Source: Pseudanabaena sp. Chao 1811 (lineage in GTDB: Bacteria; Cyanobacteriota; Cyanobacteriia; Pseudanabaenales; Pseudanabaenaceae). Taken from it: a stretch of DNA of 64,000 nt. Below are positions 1-8,857 of the stretch, piece by piece. Each line of letters starts with the position of its first letter. Positions within the stretch are counted from its first letter, which is position 1. Made by a program: the position numbers and the translations under genes. Location of the stretch: positions 3,396,501-3,460,500 of the forward strand of contig NZ_CP101416.1 in assembly GCF_027942295.1 (NCBI RefSeq). The letters run 5' to 3'. The notes beneath the pieces were generated by a model that was not told the DNA's origin, made no database searches, and worked only from the letters and a program-made list of their open reading frames with translations.

Positions 1-104
1 TCACATTCAAGGAATCAATTTTTTAAAGGTGAAATAAAAAACTATAAAAAGGGTAAATTATATCTAAATAACTACAATACTTATTTAAACAGGCACTCTA
101 AAAT

Positions 105-569
105 ATGAATAAGCCTTTTTTTCTATTCCTTCTTATTTCTTGCTTTTTGGCGATTTTTCCAATCGATTCAGTTTTTGCTGACAATACGAAATGTAAGCTC
201 ACAATACAAGAAATAAGATCGTCTTTAGAAGAAAAGAAGATTTACATAAAATCAGTAACATTTAGACTTAATTCTTCTTCTCCCTATAGGAATGCCAATC
301 AAGAGGTTATTTTTGTTTTAAGCGGTGGACGTTTTGAGAATCAGAAATCTTTAGATTTTTTAAACAGTAGAAAACTTCAGTTAGATATAGCAAGTCAAGT
401 AGTAGAAGTATGTGATCCAGTTGTTAGGGTTGTATTCGGTTTAGATCACAGTGATTTTACTAATGGCTATTCCTACCATAAAGGTATGGGTGTGAGAAAA
501 GACGAATGCAGTGAATATCAACCTAGGGGCAATAATTATCTTAATTGGGGGGAAGAGCGTTGTTTGTGA
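105..569 (+). CDS. Secreted hypothetical protein, 154 aa
   Basis: I do not recognise the family. The first ~25 residues form a Sec-type signal peptide: a basic start, a hydrophobic stretch of Phe, Leu and Ile, and a likely cleavage after VFA. The mature part has four cysteines (about residues 30, 103, 134 and 153) that could form two disulphides outside the cytoplasm. No membrane segment follows the signal. The gene stands alone in an AT-rich stretch, and the coding sequence is itself AT-rich compared with the housekeeping genes downstream, so it may be accessory. Export is well supported; function is unknown. Confidence 0.6.
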   Translation: MNKPFFLFLLISCFLAIFPIDSVFADNTKCKLTIQEIRSSLEEKKIYIKSVTFRLNSSSPYRNANQEVIFVLSGGRFENQKSLDFLNSRKLQLDIASQVVEVCDPVVRVVFGLDHSDFTNGYSYHKGMGVRKDECSEYQPRGNNYLNWGEERCL

Positions 570-668
570 ACAATCCTTTCTTATTGGAAATATTTAGATA
601 TTAGTCAATCTAAGTTATGTGGAATATCATAAAAAAATATCATTGATTATGTTGACGCAATTAAAATT

Positions 669-896
669 ATGACTAAATTACTTGAAAAAGCCTTTAAAGA
701 AGCCCAGAAGCTCTCAAATAATCTTCAAGATGAAATTGCGCGGCAATTGCTGGAAGATATTCAGAATGAGTTGAATTGGCAAAAAACTTTATCTGATCCA
801 GACATTGATCTAGGTATATTTCAACAAATGGCTCAAGCAGCTATAAAAGATGATGATGCGGGTGAAACCGAAGAGAAGGGCTTTGGGCAGGAATGA
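669..896 (+). CDS. Putative antitoxin, 75 aa
   Basis: A small, helical, acidic protein (many Glu and Asp, with an EKAFKEAQKL start). It ends four bases into the next gene through an ATGATGA overlap, so the two are translationally coupled. The partner looks like a RelE/ParE-fold toxin, and a short acidic protein encoded immediately upstream is the usual arrangement for an antitoxin. No DNA-binding motif is obvious, so the assignment rests on context. It would neutralise the toxin and probably autoregulate the pair. Confidence 0.6.
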   Translation: MTKLLEKAFKEAQKLSNNLQDEIARQLLEDIQNELNWQKTLSDPDIDLGIFQQMAQAAIKDDDAGETEEKGFGQE

Positions 897-1171
897 TGAG
901 ATCTTCTCGAACCAAAGATTTTCAGAAATTATTTGTAAAGCTACCTCAACACGTCAAAGAAACTGCCAAAAAAAACTACGAACTCTGGAAAGATAATTCA
1001 TCTCATCCGAGCCTAGAGTTTAAAGAAATTATCCATAATCAAAATATTTGGTCTGTTAGAGTGGGTATTGGCTGGAGGGCTTTAGGTGTTATCAAATCAC
1101 AAGAAGAAAAAATCGTATGGTTTTGGATAGGTTCACACGCTGAATATGACAATATTTTAAAAAAGAAATGA
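893..1171 (+). CDS. RelE/ParE-superfamily toxin, 92 aa
   Basis: A basic 92-residue protein with the short alpha-beta pattern of RelE/ParE-type toxins: an N-terminal helix pair with LPQHVKETAKKNYELW, then beta strands including WSVRVGIGWRALGVI and IVWFWIGSHAEYDNIL. The last motif (strand, then a GSHxEYD-like ending) is common in this superfamily. The start is taken at the first of two adjacent ATGs, overlapping the putative antitoxin stop. RelE members cleave mRNA at the ribosome and ParE members poison gyrase; the sequence alone does not tell which applies. A hairpin follows at about 1181. Confidence 0.7.
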   Translation: MMRSSRTKDFQKLFVKLPQHVKETAKKNYELWKDNSSHPSLEFKEIIHNQNIWSVRVGIGWRALGVIKSQEEKIVWFWIGSHAEYDNILKKK

Positions 1172-1180
1172 TGGTTATAG

Positions 1181-1209
1181 TGAGAGGTGGCGCGAAGTGT
1201 CGCCTCTCA
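1181..1209. terminator. Hairpin between toxin gene and sigma gene
   Basis: Imperfect inverted repeat TGAGAGG...CCTCTCA with G-T wobbles and a central CGCGAAG. It lies between two converging genes, so it can serve as a bidirectional terminator. It belongs to the window-wide GC-rich hairpin set. Confidence 0.5.
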
Positions 1210-1214
1210 TAGGG

Positions 1215-2420
1215 TTATTCAATAGGTGTAGCCAAAATCTTTTTGAGGGCAGTTAAGCCTTTTTTGAGCTGTCGTGACACCGTAACTGCACTAATTCCTA
1301 AGGTGTCGGCAACTTCGCGATGGGTAAATTCTTTTAAAAACACAAATTCCACTACTTCACGGGTGCGATCTTCTAGAAGATCGAGAGCTTGCTGCAAACG
1401 AATATTATCTTCTTGGGCAAGTTGAAAACTTTGATATTTTTGATCAGTGACCAGATCGCCAATCGATGTAGTGCTATCTTCACTCTGATCAACGGGGGTA
1501 TCGAGACTAATGGGTGATCGGTTTTGGCAAGCAAGTTTAATGTCATACCACTCGCTGACAGTAATACCTAGCTCTTTAGCAATTTCTTGGCTAGATGGTT
1601 CACGCCCAGTCTCAGTGCGCTTGTTGCGAATAATTTTGCAGCCTTGGTTGTAGGTGGCTAGCCAAGCACGGGGCATTCGCACCGTTGGGCTTTTATCCCG
1701 TAAGTAATGCTGAATTTCCCCCTTGATATATGGCACAGCAAAGGAGCTAAAGGCATGACCCTTGCTCACATCAAATCGTTCGATCGCATTGATTAAACCA
1801 ATTGAGCCAACCTGCATCAGATCTTCAAAACTCTCTTGGCATTGATTTTTCCAGTGATAGGCTTCACGACGAACTAAGCCAATATTCAGATTTACCAGTT
1901 GATTACGGAGTTTTGTCGTGGGCTTAGCACGATAGGCTTGTAAAATTTCGAGAGTTTCCTGTTTACGATTAATCGTGGGGGTAATATCCACATCTTGCTC
2001 GCCCTGCGGCTCATTGCGGCTATCCAGATTTTGTCTTTGCAAAAAATTCTCTAGGTGTTGATAGATTTGTGATCGCGCAAATTCCGAAAAATTTGTATCT
2101 TGCTCAGGATTAAATTGAACTAGAGCTTTTTTAAATCCTATTTTGCCGATTTCGAGTAGCTCGCGATCGCTTTCTCGACGTTCCCCTGTTCTGCGATTGG
2201 ACACACGACGCTCAGCTGCCACTGGACGATCTCTAGATCGGCGATCACCAATCCTCGTCTGATTAATTAGCGATATGGGTAGGTCAGAGATCGTTTCACG
2301 GATTAAACCCATATAAATCTCGACAATCTGCTCTTGCAAGTTTGCCGATGGAGAAACTCTATATGCCCTCAAGAGAGGCAATATATTCTCATTCGCTAAT
2401 TGATTTGAATCTGATGGCAT
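1215..2420 (-). CDS. Sigma-70 family RNA polymerase sigma factor with duplicated region 2
   Basis: The C-terminal ~245 residues form a complete group 3 (SigB/SigF-like) sigma factor. Region 2 contains DLMQVGSIGLINAIERFD and AFSSFAVPYIKGEIQHYLRD, region 3 follows, and region 4 ends with the helix-turn-helix THREVADTLGISAVTVSRQL. The N-terminal half repeats the region 2 fold: LLRAYRVSP parallels LQAYRAKPT, and LLEIGKIGFKKALVQFN parallels the core helix. An Arg-rich linker of RRxxDR units separates the helices of the first copy. I prefer the ATG at 2420 because GAGGA lies 10 bases upstream; an ATG at 2489 would add 23 hydrophobic residues. The N-terminal copy is degenerate and may be regulatory. 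Confidence 0.85.
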   Translation of the reverse strand: MPSDSNQLANENILPLLRAYRVSPSANLQEQIVEIYMGLIRETISDLPISLINQTRIGDRRSRDRPVAAERRVSNRRTGERRESDRELLEIGKIGFKKALVQFNPEQDTNFSEFARSQIYQHLENFLQRQNLDSRNEPQGEQDVDITPTINRKQETLEILQAYRAKPTTKLRNQLVNLNIGLVRREAYHWKNQCQESFEDLMQVGSIGLINAIERFDVSKGHAFSSFAVPYIKGEIQHYLRDKSPTVRMPRAWLATYNQGCKIIRNKRTETGREPSSQEIAKELGITVSEWYDIKLACQNRSPISLDTPVDQSEDSTTSIGDLVTDQKYQSFQLAQEDNIRLQQALDLLEDRTREVVEFVFLKEFTHREVADTLGISAVTVSRQLKKGLTALKKILATPIE

Positions 2421-2722
2421 ACGGCAGACATCCTCAAAGATGTAAGCGGCTAGAAGATATGCCCAACACATAAGATGAGAACTTTGCATACATGTGCTTT
2501 ATACCGATAGTTTTCACTTGCACACAGAATCTAACAGAGAAGGCTGTATTGCCTCACTTTTTGCTAGCCCCAATTTAATTAGTGTAAGAACATTTTAAAG
2601 ATATAAACAATATAAAAACATAAATCTTATATAGTTTACATTTTGCGCCCATGTCAATGCTCTAGATTATACATGTATAGCAACATGTAGAGAGAATTCA
2701 GAAGTTTTTTGACAATACTCCC

Positions 2723-3997
2723 TTAAATCATCATTATTTGCACTTCATCTCCTGCGGGTACATAGGTCTGATTTACACGCATTACAGCCATTGCATTTAT
2801 GCCGATCGCACTAATCAAATTGCCAGAAATATCGTTCTGAGTTGGCTGAAAAATTGGACTTCCGTTCTGATAGGTGAGTTGTCCCCATAGGTAAGTTTCT
2901 CTCCTACCCTGTGCCTGTAAATCTTCAGTAGTCATAGCTTTGACGAATTGGGGATACCAGTAAGTGGGATTAGCTCCATTCAGTTTCGCGATCGCCCCCC
3001 GAATAAATCTCCAGAAACTCAGCATTGCCGAAACAGGATTTCCTGAAACTCCGAAATAGAGAACTTTATCCTCACTTCTGTTCACATTAGGATTCACATG
3101 AAGAGAGGGAGTGAGGGAAGCTACAGTAAGAGGTTTTCCGGGCTTAATCGCTACTGACCGTACATGAATATCAACTCCGATTTTTTCTAAAACTTCTTCG
3201 ACATAATCATAATCACCAACAGAAACTCCTCCTGATGAAATGACAATATCGGCACTAGAGAGCGCTTGTCGCATGATAGTTTCTAGCTCTGCGCGATTAT
3301 CACGAACTGCACCAAAGGGAAGAGCGATCGCCCCTGCTTGGGTAATTAGTGTTGACAGGGCATAGAGATTGGAATCAATAATTTGTCCTAATTGAAGTGG
3401 TTGAGAACTCCCAAGACTGACTAATTCGTTACCTGTGGAAATAATTGCGACTTTGGGCTGACGATAAATTTGCACCTGTTGACATCTTGAGGAAGCTAAA
3501 GCACCTATTTCTGTTGCTCCTAGTTTTATACCTGCACTGATGAGAACTGTACCTGCCTTAATAAATTCACCTTTTCGGCGCACATATTCTCCTGGGGTGG
3601 GCTTAACCTTGAGATATAAAAAATTGCCTATGCGTTCCGTATCTTCCTGCATAACTACGGTATCTGCGCCCTTTGGCAGCATCCCACCTGTAAAAATTCT
3701 GGTACATTCACCTTGTTTTAGGGATGTAGCAATGGTCGTACCTGCGGGAATTTCATGGGAGGCGATCGCTAATTTAAAATTTTGCCAATCAGTAACATCA
3801 GCAATATCAGCATAACGTAGCGCATAGCCATCCATCGCTGAGTTGTCCCAATGGGGAAAGTCTAATTTGCTTGTAATATCCTCTGCTAAAATTCGGTTAC
3901 TAGCCTGCGACAAGGGCAAAATTTCACTATCAATTTCAGGTGCAAAAGGTTTTACCAAATTTAAAATTATTTTTTCGACTTCAGATACAGGCAACAT
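2723..3997 (-). CDS. moeA: Molybdopterin molybdotransferase MoeA
   Basis: Catalyses insertion of molybdenum into adenylylated molybdopterin, the last step of molybdenum cofactor synthesis in the cytoplasm. Diagnostic stretches are DNSAMDGYALR, the RIFTGGMLPKGADTVV segment, VAIISTGNEL and SSGGVSVGDYDYV, in the normal order for MoeA domains. Length from the chosen start is about 424 residues, typical for the family. The open frame extends upstream to 4075, but that would overlap the trmD start on the other strand, so the ATG at 3997 (MLPVSEVEK) is more likely. It is divergent from trmD across 58 bases. Confidence 0.93.
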   Translation of the reverse strand: MLPVSEVEKIILNLVKPFAPEIDSEILPLSQASNRILAEDITSKLDFPHWDNSAMDGYALRYADIADVTDWQNFKLAIASHEIPAGTTIATSLKQGECTRIFTGGMLPKGADTVVMQEDTERIGNFLYLKVKPTPGEYVRRKGEFIKAGTVLISAGIKLGATEIGALASSRCQQVQIYRQPKVAIISTGNELVSLGSSQPLQLGQIIDSNLYALSTLITQAGAIALPFGAVRDNRAELETIMRQALSSADIVISSGGVSVGDYDYVEEVLEKIGVDIHVRSVAIKPGKPLTVASLTPSLHVNPNVNRSEDKVLYFGVSGNPVSAMLSFWRFIRGAIAKLNGANPTYWYPQFVKAMTTEDLQAQGRRETYLWGQLTYQNGSPIFQPTQNDISGNLISAIGINAMAVMRVNQTYVPAGDEVQIMMI

Positions 3998-4010
3998 AGC
4001 TACATTAAAG

Positions 4011-4041
4011 GTAGAGGGCAGCGCGTAGCGCTGCCCTCTAC
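4011..4041. repeat. Perfect hairpin in the divergent moeA/trmD gap
   Basis: A 14-bp perfect stem (GTAGAGGGCAGCGC and its complement) with a three-base GTA loop. Both flanking genes read away from it, so it cannot be a terminator for either. It would sit in both 5' leaders or the shared promoter. Confidence 0.7.
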
Positions 4042-4055
4042 TATAGAATTTATTT

Positions 4056-4724
4056 ATGCGTATAGATATTGTCACCCTATTTCCTGAATTTTTTACATCG
4101 CCTTTGCAGACCAGTTTGCTAGGAAAGGCGATCGCTAATCAAATTGCTGAGGTACATCTCACTAATCCTAGAGATTTCACCACAGACAAACACCATCGTG
4201 TTGATGATGAACCCTATGGGGGCGGTGTAGGCATGTTAATGAAGCCTGATCCTATTTTTGCGGCAGTAGAATCTTTGCCAATTTTGCCCAAGCGCGAAAT
4301 TATCTACATGACTCCGCAGGGTGAGCCGATGAAGCAGGAGATGTTTAAAGAGTTGGCTAATTACGATCAGCTAGTTCTCATTTGTGGTAGCTATGAAGGT
4401 GTGGACGAACGGGTATGTGAACATTTAGTAACTCGCGAAGTTTCCCTCGGTGATTTTGTGCTGACCTGTGGTGAGATTCCTGCGCTAGCACTCATTAATG
4501 GAGTAGTGCGCTTGCGTCCGGGAACAGTGGGGAAAGAAGATTCTCTCAAGTTTGAGAGTTTTGAAGATGGATTGTTAGACTATCCACAATATACGCGCCC
4601 ATCCATATTTCGGGGTTGGGAAGTTCCCGAAGTATTGCGATCGGGCAATCATAAATTGATTGCTGAATGGAGAAAGGAACAACAAATTTTAAGAACAAAG
4701 CAACGCCGTCCCGATTTGCTATAA
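4056..4724 (+). CDS. trmD: tRNA (guanine-N1-)-methyltransferase TrmD
   Basis: Methylates G37 of tRNAs that read CNN codons and prevents frameshifting. The SPOUT/trefoil-knot signatures are present: DIVTLFPEFF at the N-terminus, DDEPYGGGVGMLMKPDP, LICGSYEGVDERV and SLGDFVLTCGEIPALALI, followed by the C-terminal helical domain with YPQYTRP. Length of 222 residues fits. It starts at an ATG just downstream of the moeA/trmD hairpin. Two strong hairpins follow the stop. Confidence 0.96.
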   Translation: MRIDIVTLFPEFFTSPLQTSLLGKAIANQIAEVHLTNPRDFTTDKHHRVDDEPYGGGVGMLMKPDPIFAAVESLPILPKREIIYMTPQGEPMKQEMFKELANYDQLVLICGSYEGVDERVCEHLVTREVSLGDFVLTCGEIPALALINGVVRLRPGTVGKEDSLKFESFEDGLLDYPQYTRPSIFRGWEVPEVLRSGNHKLIAEWRKEQQILRTKQRRPDLL

Positions 4725-4772
4725 CCCAAAATACAAGTAGCGACGCGAAGCGTCACTACTTGTATTTTGGGC
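4723..4772. terminator. Long hairpin 1 after trmD
   Basis: Stem of about 22 bp with one mismatch around ACGC-GAA-GCGT; the arms read CCAAAATACAAGTAG and its complement. It lies between convergent trmD and cobJ and probably terminates in both directions. Confidence 0.7.
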
Positions 4773-4777
4773 TAGTT

Positions 4778-4814
4778 CATGCTGTGCCGCCCGCCTAGCG
4801 GGCGGCACAGCATG
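4778..4814. terminator. Long hairpin 2 before the cobJ stop
   Basis: Perfect 17-bp GC-rich stem (CATGCTGTGCCGCCCGC) with a CTA loop, five bases after the first hairpin. The doubled arrangement in a 107-bp convergent gap is notable. Confidence 0.7.
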
Positions 4815-4831
4815 TATTTATGCTGAGCTAC

Positions 4832-6241
4832 TTAATATTTGCGTGGGGTATAAACCCTCAAGCGATCGCCTAATTCTAAAACCTTAGTCTTGCTCGATCC
4901 CACGATAATCACCGTTTGCATATCGGCAAGTTCAGGCTCTAATTCCGCAAGCGTAATCACCTTCACATTTTCGCCTTTACGTCCCATCTTATGACCGAGA
5001 ACTACTGGTGTATTAGGCGATCGCCATTTTAATAACGTATCTTTGGCGGCTGGGAGTTGCCATTTGCGCTGTGTGGAAATGGGATTATAAATCGCAATCA
5101 CAAAATCTGCTTGGGCAGCGGCGGATAATCTCTGCTCGATAACTTCCCAAGGTTTGAGAATATCTGATAGAGAAATAGTACAGAAATCATGTCCAATGGG
5201 TGCGCCAATGGCGGCGGCGGCGGCTTGGGCAGCAGATATGCCAGGGGCAACATGAATATCAATCTGGTTCCATTTGGGACTATCTTGATCAACTACTTCA
5301 AATACAGCAGAAGCCATGCCATAGATTCCCGCATCTCCCGATGAAACGATAACCACAGATTTCCCTTCGGTAGCTAATTCAAGGGCATGACGAGCGCGAT
5401 CAAGTTCGACCCGATTATCGGAAGCATGGATCGTTTTTCCTTTGGTAAATTCTTTAACTAGATTCACATAGGTTTTATAACCGACAAAATCTGTAGCCGC
5501 TTCCAAAATTGCCTTGACTTCGGGCGACATCCATTTCGCTGCCCCCGGTCCTGTGCCAATAATCGATACTTTACCGATGCTGCTGGGATTTGGAGAGGAT
5601 TCTGTTTGATATACCAAGTATTTAGAGCTTAGTTTAGAAGCGATCACCTCTAATTTCACTTCCTCAGAAATTACTTCGATTTGATGTGTAGCATCATCAG
5701 CAAAGGGAAGATTGCTATCGCTTAGCCAAGTTGCCTCACCGATGAGCTTAACCCTTGCTCCTGCTAATAAATCTGCCAAAAAGGTCTTTGCTTCTTCATC
5801 GGAATTTAACAACCGATAATTAGGAGGTGGGGCTAACAATGAAGTTTGAAAGCGTAAATCGCCTGTGGTTGTGATTGCTGGTTGGACTTGCAGTGATTTG
5901 GCGATCGCTCTTGCAAGGTCGTTAGCGCCATTTAATCCGCCCAATAGCGGCACAACTGCACTGCCATCTTCTGCGATCGCAATTACGGGTGGTTCGGCGC
6001 GTTTATCTGAGAGGAGAGGAGCTAGCGATCGGATGAGGATACCTGCGGCACAAATGCCAATGATTGCATGTCCTTGGCTAAATAGTTCATTGACAGTTTC
6101 GCTAAATTTGTCATAGGTATGATCGGCGGTTTGGGTGCGTGAGGCAAGCCCATAAATTGTGGCGTTAGGAATTACGGTTTGCACTTGTCTCGCGATCGCA
6201 ATACTCTTTTCCCCTAAGACAATGATTACAGATGATTTCAT
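4832..6241 (-). CDS. cobJ: CbiG-like / precorrin-3B C17-methyltransferase (CobJ) fusion
   Basis: A two-domain corrinoid enzyme of 469 residues. Residues ~1-150 resemble CbiG (GHAIIGICAAGILIRSLAPLL, then AVVPLLGGLNGANDLAR), which opens the ring lactone in the cobalt-early pathway. From ~225 on there is a SAM-dependent tetrapyrrole methylase, with VSIIGTGPGAAKWMSPE, DFVGYKTYVNLV, VVIVSSGDAGIYGMA and HVAPGISAAQAAAAAIGAP, which methylates C17 with ring contraction. Such fusions are common in cyanobacteria. No other cobalamin gene is adjacent and no cobalamin riboswitch was recognised upstream. Confidence 0.92.
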   Translation of the reverse strand: MKSSVIIVLGEKSIAIARQVQTVIPNATIYGLASRTQTADHTYDKFSETVNELFSQGHAIIGICAAGILIRSLAPLLSDKRAEPPVIAIAEDGSAVVPLLGGLNGANDLARAIAKSLQVQPAITTTGDLRFQTSLLAPPPNYRLLNSDEEAKTFLADLLAGARVKLIGEATWLSDSNLPFADDATHQIEVISEEVKLEVIASKLSSKYLVYQTESSPNPSSIGKVSIIGTGPGAAKWMSPEVKAILEAATDFVGYKTYVNLVKEFTKGKTIHASDNRVELDRARHALELATEGKSVVIVSSGDAGIYGMASAVFEVVDQDSPKWNQIDIHVAPGISAAQAAAAAIGAPIGHDFCTISLSDILKPWEVIEQRLSAAAQADFVIAIYNPISTQRKWQLPAAKDTLLKWRSPNTPVVLGHKMGRKGENVKVITLAELEPELADMQTVIIVGSSKTKVLELGDRLRVYTPRKY

Positions 6242-6454
6242 TTGTTTTTTGCTGTTTGACTGCTATTTTTACTGTTTATTTATTAATTTGTTCCTAGATG
6301 AAATAGGGGCAATTAGTAATATTTTTGAGGAACAGATCGTCCTAACTTTAGTGTAGTTTTTTGTAGCTTTTCTTGACTTAGCTTTTTAATTTGGCTATAT
6401 TTTAATCCATAGATTGTCAGCAAAATTTCCTCTAAAATTACTGTGTCTTAAAAC

Positions 6455-7240
6455 TTGATGAGCCGCGTAAATCCCACCTTAGGTGAAATTAACCAGTGGT
6501 TAAATGAATTGCCAACGATTGAAGATCTTAAGCAAGTTCCGGGGTTTGAGATTGGCAAAGCATACTATTTTGTGCGAATTGGTGGCAAATGGCGCATTGG
6601 GAAAGAAAATCCATATGTTGATGTCAAAAATATTGCAGGTAAAACCGATAATATTCTTTGCTTTGCAGATGGTGATGAAATCAATAAAAGAATTGCGGGT
6701 AAAAGAGACTGTGAATCAGCGAGTCTGCATACCATTAGAATAAAAGCCGAAAAAAAAGATGCTAATAGCTTAGATAGGTTGTTGGTAGGTATAGGCTTAC
6801 GCAAGGAGTTTTTAGAGTTTGTCTGGGATAAGAGTCCAAGGGAGCTTTATGAGAAGCAGATTGCAGACTATAAAAAATCACATAATATTAATAATGGCAT
6901 AACAATCCTCGCTTTTCTGATTGTTGTTGTAATTATGATGTTCCCCTATGGTAATAAATTGATATCTTTTGATTTCACAGGTAATCTCCAAATTTCTAAT
7001 GATAGCTTGATGGATGGACTAAGTTGGAAATATCAAAACCTATCACCAGATAAGAAAATCTTGTTTTTACAAAAAGCTGGTTTAGATAGGACACTAAGTG
7101 CAAAATGTACTCTTGAAAATAGTGATTTAAAGGAGCTAATTTCAAGATACTTAGATAGTAATAAAGAGCGATTTAATGACAATACGCAAAGGGATCTATT
7201 TTTGAAAAAGCTATCTAATGAAATTAGCCATATCCAATAA
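6455..7240 (+). CDS. Membrane-anchored hypothetical protein, 261 aa
   Basis: Not recognised. A charged N-terminal domain of ~145 residues contains a small beta-rich patch (AYYFVRIGGKWRIGKENPYV). One hydrophobic helix follows at about residues 148-163 (ITILAFLIVVVIMMF), then a charged, Lys-rich C-terminal domain of ~95 residues. With no signal peptide, a single-pass inner-membrane or thylakoid protein is likely. Base composition is AT-rich. It abuts the insertion-sequence cluster and may be accessory. Confidence 0.55.
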   Translation: MMSRVNPTLGEINQWLNELPTIEDLKQVPGFEIGKAYYFVRIGGKWRIGKENPYVDVKNIAGKTDNILCFADGDEINKRIAGKRDCESASLHTIRIKAEKKDANSLDRLLVGIGLRKEFLEFVWDKSPRELYEKQIADYKKSHNINNGITILAFLIVVVIMMFPYGNKLISFDFTGNLQISNDSLMDGLSWKYQNLSPDKKILFLQKAGLDRTLSAKCTLENSDLKELISRYLDSNKERFNDNTQRDLFLKKLSNEISHIQ

Positions 7241-7280
7241 AAAGCCCTCATGCGATCGCATGGGGCTATGAGGGAGTTTT
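7241..7280 (+). terminator. Terminator-like hairpin
   Basis: CCCTCAT...ATGAGGG stem directly after the stop, enclosing the palindrome TGCGATCGCA and followed by TTTT. Confidence 0.5.
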
Positions 7281-7307
7281 CAAACAGTTCGAGAAGCCTT
7301 AACTAAC

Positions 7308-7530
7308 CTAAGTTGCTACCCATAGATTAACGCTAAGAGCAAGGACAAAGAGCATGACTTTAAGCTCAAATCCCTTGGCAGTAACAGCATGAATCGATTT
7401 AGGTAAAAATTGTGATATCAAACTGCCAGAGGTTTCAATTACTTTACGCTTATGGTGCTGGAGAAATTGAACATAGGCAGGTACAGGTCGTTTTGAATTG
7501 CGTTTTCGCATAGCTGAGAGCTGGATATTC
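7308..7530 (-). pseudogene. C-terminal fragment of the IS982 transposase
   Basis: Encodes the last ~74 residues of an IS982 transposase, including RKRNSKRPVPAYVQFLQHHK, KVIETSGSLISQFLPK and AVTAKGFELKVMLFVLALSV. It lies in the same frame as the fragment at 8858-9473 once the IS256 insertion is removed (NIRE becomes NIQLSAM). The family's final conserved glutamate region is expected around here. On its own it is not expressed as a functional protein. Confidence 0.85.
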
Positions 7531-8857
7531 GAGACTGTCAAGTAAAATGTGTAAAGTCTAGAAGCTAGACGTGGAGACGATCCTCGAAGAGGATGGCAAA
7601 GCGATTAAGAGCAGGTTTCCAATCACGAATCGGCATCGTCCACTTCTTCGAGATATTCCGCATTGCTAAATAAACGAGCTTGAAAGCAGCATCATCAGAG
7701 GGAAAAATCTGTTGGGATTTAATCACCTTCCGCAAACTACTGTTCATCGACTCAATCGCATTGGTGGTATAAATCGCCCTGCGAATCTCGGTCGGGAAAG
7801 CAAAGAAGGGGATAATGTTTGCCCAATGACTGCGCCAAGACTTGGAGATTGATGGATATTGCTTGTCCCACTTTTCAGCAAAGAGTTCGAGATTAAACTC
7901 AGCCTCCGATTCCGTCGCCGCGCTATAAATAGCCTTGAGGTCAGCACAAACTTGCTTGCGTTGTTGCCAAGGTACAAAAGCGACCGAGTTTCTGACCATG
8001 TGGACAATGCATAACTGCACCTGAGTTTTAGGAAATACCGTCTCAATCGCATTAGGGAAACCAGTCAAGCCATCGACACAGGCAATCAAAATATCTTTGA
8101 CCCCACGGTTGTGAATTTCGGTGAGTACTGACAACCAGAATTTCGCACCTTCATTCGGAGAAATCCACATACCCAGTAATTCCTTGTACCCGTCCATATT
8201 CACGCCCAAGGCAAAGTACAAGGATTTGTTAATCACTCTGCCATTGTCTCGGACTTTGATGACTAGACAGTCCAGAAAGACGATTGGATAGACTGCTTCA
8301 AGGGGACGGTTTTGCCATTGCTTCACCTCGTCAATTACTGCATCTGTAACATTGGAAATAAGTGTTGGTGATACTTCAACACCATACATTTCTTGCAACT
8401 GGGCTTGAATATCCCTGACACTCATACCTCGTGCGTAGAGAGCAATGATCTTTTCATCTAGTCCTGACAAGCGACTTTGTCCTTTCTTCACCATCTGCGG
8501 TTCAAACTCCCCTTGCCGATCTCGGGGGACTGCGATTTCGGCTACGCCAAAGTCACCTTGCACTTTTTTCTGGCTATAACCGTTGCGACTGTTAGTTTGT
8601 CCTTCTGGTCTAGGTTCGTGCTTACCGTATCCCAGATGGGTTGATAGTTCTGCTTCCAATGCTCTCTCCACCAACGCGGTTGTCAGTTGTTTCAGGATTC
8701 CTCCTTCTCCGAATAGGTCAGGTGGTGTTTTACATTCTTGCAGCAATTCGTCGAGCAATTCTTTGCGTATATTCATCAGTTTTAGTGTTGGTAATTGTGT
8801 GTCTAGATCATCTCTCTGTATATATCCCAGACTTTACACACTTCACTTTACACTCTC
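7531..8857 (-). mobile_element. IS256-family insertion sequence with 8-bp target duplication
   Basis: Terminal inverted repeats of about 32 bp: the left end begins GAGACTGTCAAG and ends TGTGTAAAGTCT; the right end complement begins GAGAGTGTAAAG with the same TGTGTAAAGTCT. The direct repeat GGATATTC occurs immediately outside both ends (7523-7530 and 8858-8865), the 8 bp expected for IS256. Length is 1327 bp with one intact transposase, so the element may still be active and the insertion is recent. Confidence 0.95.
7565..8776 (-). CDS. IS256-family transposase, intact
   Basis: A mutator-type DDE transposase of 403 residues, the standard length. It shows the N-terminal [16 protein letters not shown] motif and [10 protein letters not shown], then [13 protein letters not shown] (first Asp), [13 protein letters not shown] (second Asp), and [14 protein letters not shown] with the catalytic Glu. 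No frameshift or stop is present. It is the only gene of the element and is read on the minus strand. Confidence 0.95.
   Translation of the reverse strand: MNIRKELLDELLQECKTPPDLFGEGGILKQLTTALVERALEAELSTHLGYGKHEPRPEGQTNSRNGYSQKKVQGDFGVAEIAVPRDRQGEFEPQMVKKGQSRLSGLDEKIIALYARGMSVRDIQAQLQEMYGVEVSPTLISNVTDAVIDEVKQWQNRPLEAVYPIVFLDCLVIKVRDNGRVINKSLYFALGVNMDGYKELLGMWISPNEGAKFWLSVLTEIHNRGVKDILIACVDGLTGFPNAIETVFPKTQVQLCIVHMVRNSVAFVPWQQRKQVCADLKAIYSAATESEAEFNLELFAEKWDKQYPSISKSWRSHWANIIPFFAFPTEIRRAIYTTNAIESMNSSLRKVIKSQQIFPSDDAAFKLVYLAMRNISKKWTMPIRDWKPALNRFAILFEDRLHV

Noticed and set aside
6242-6454. Cobalamin riboswitch upstream of the cbiG-cobJ gene
   Set aside because: I could not find a B12-box-like sequence or the expected long leader on the minus strand.
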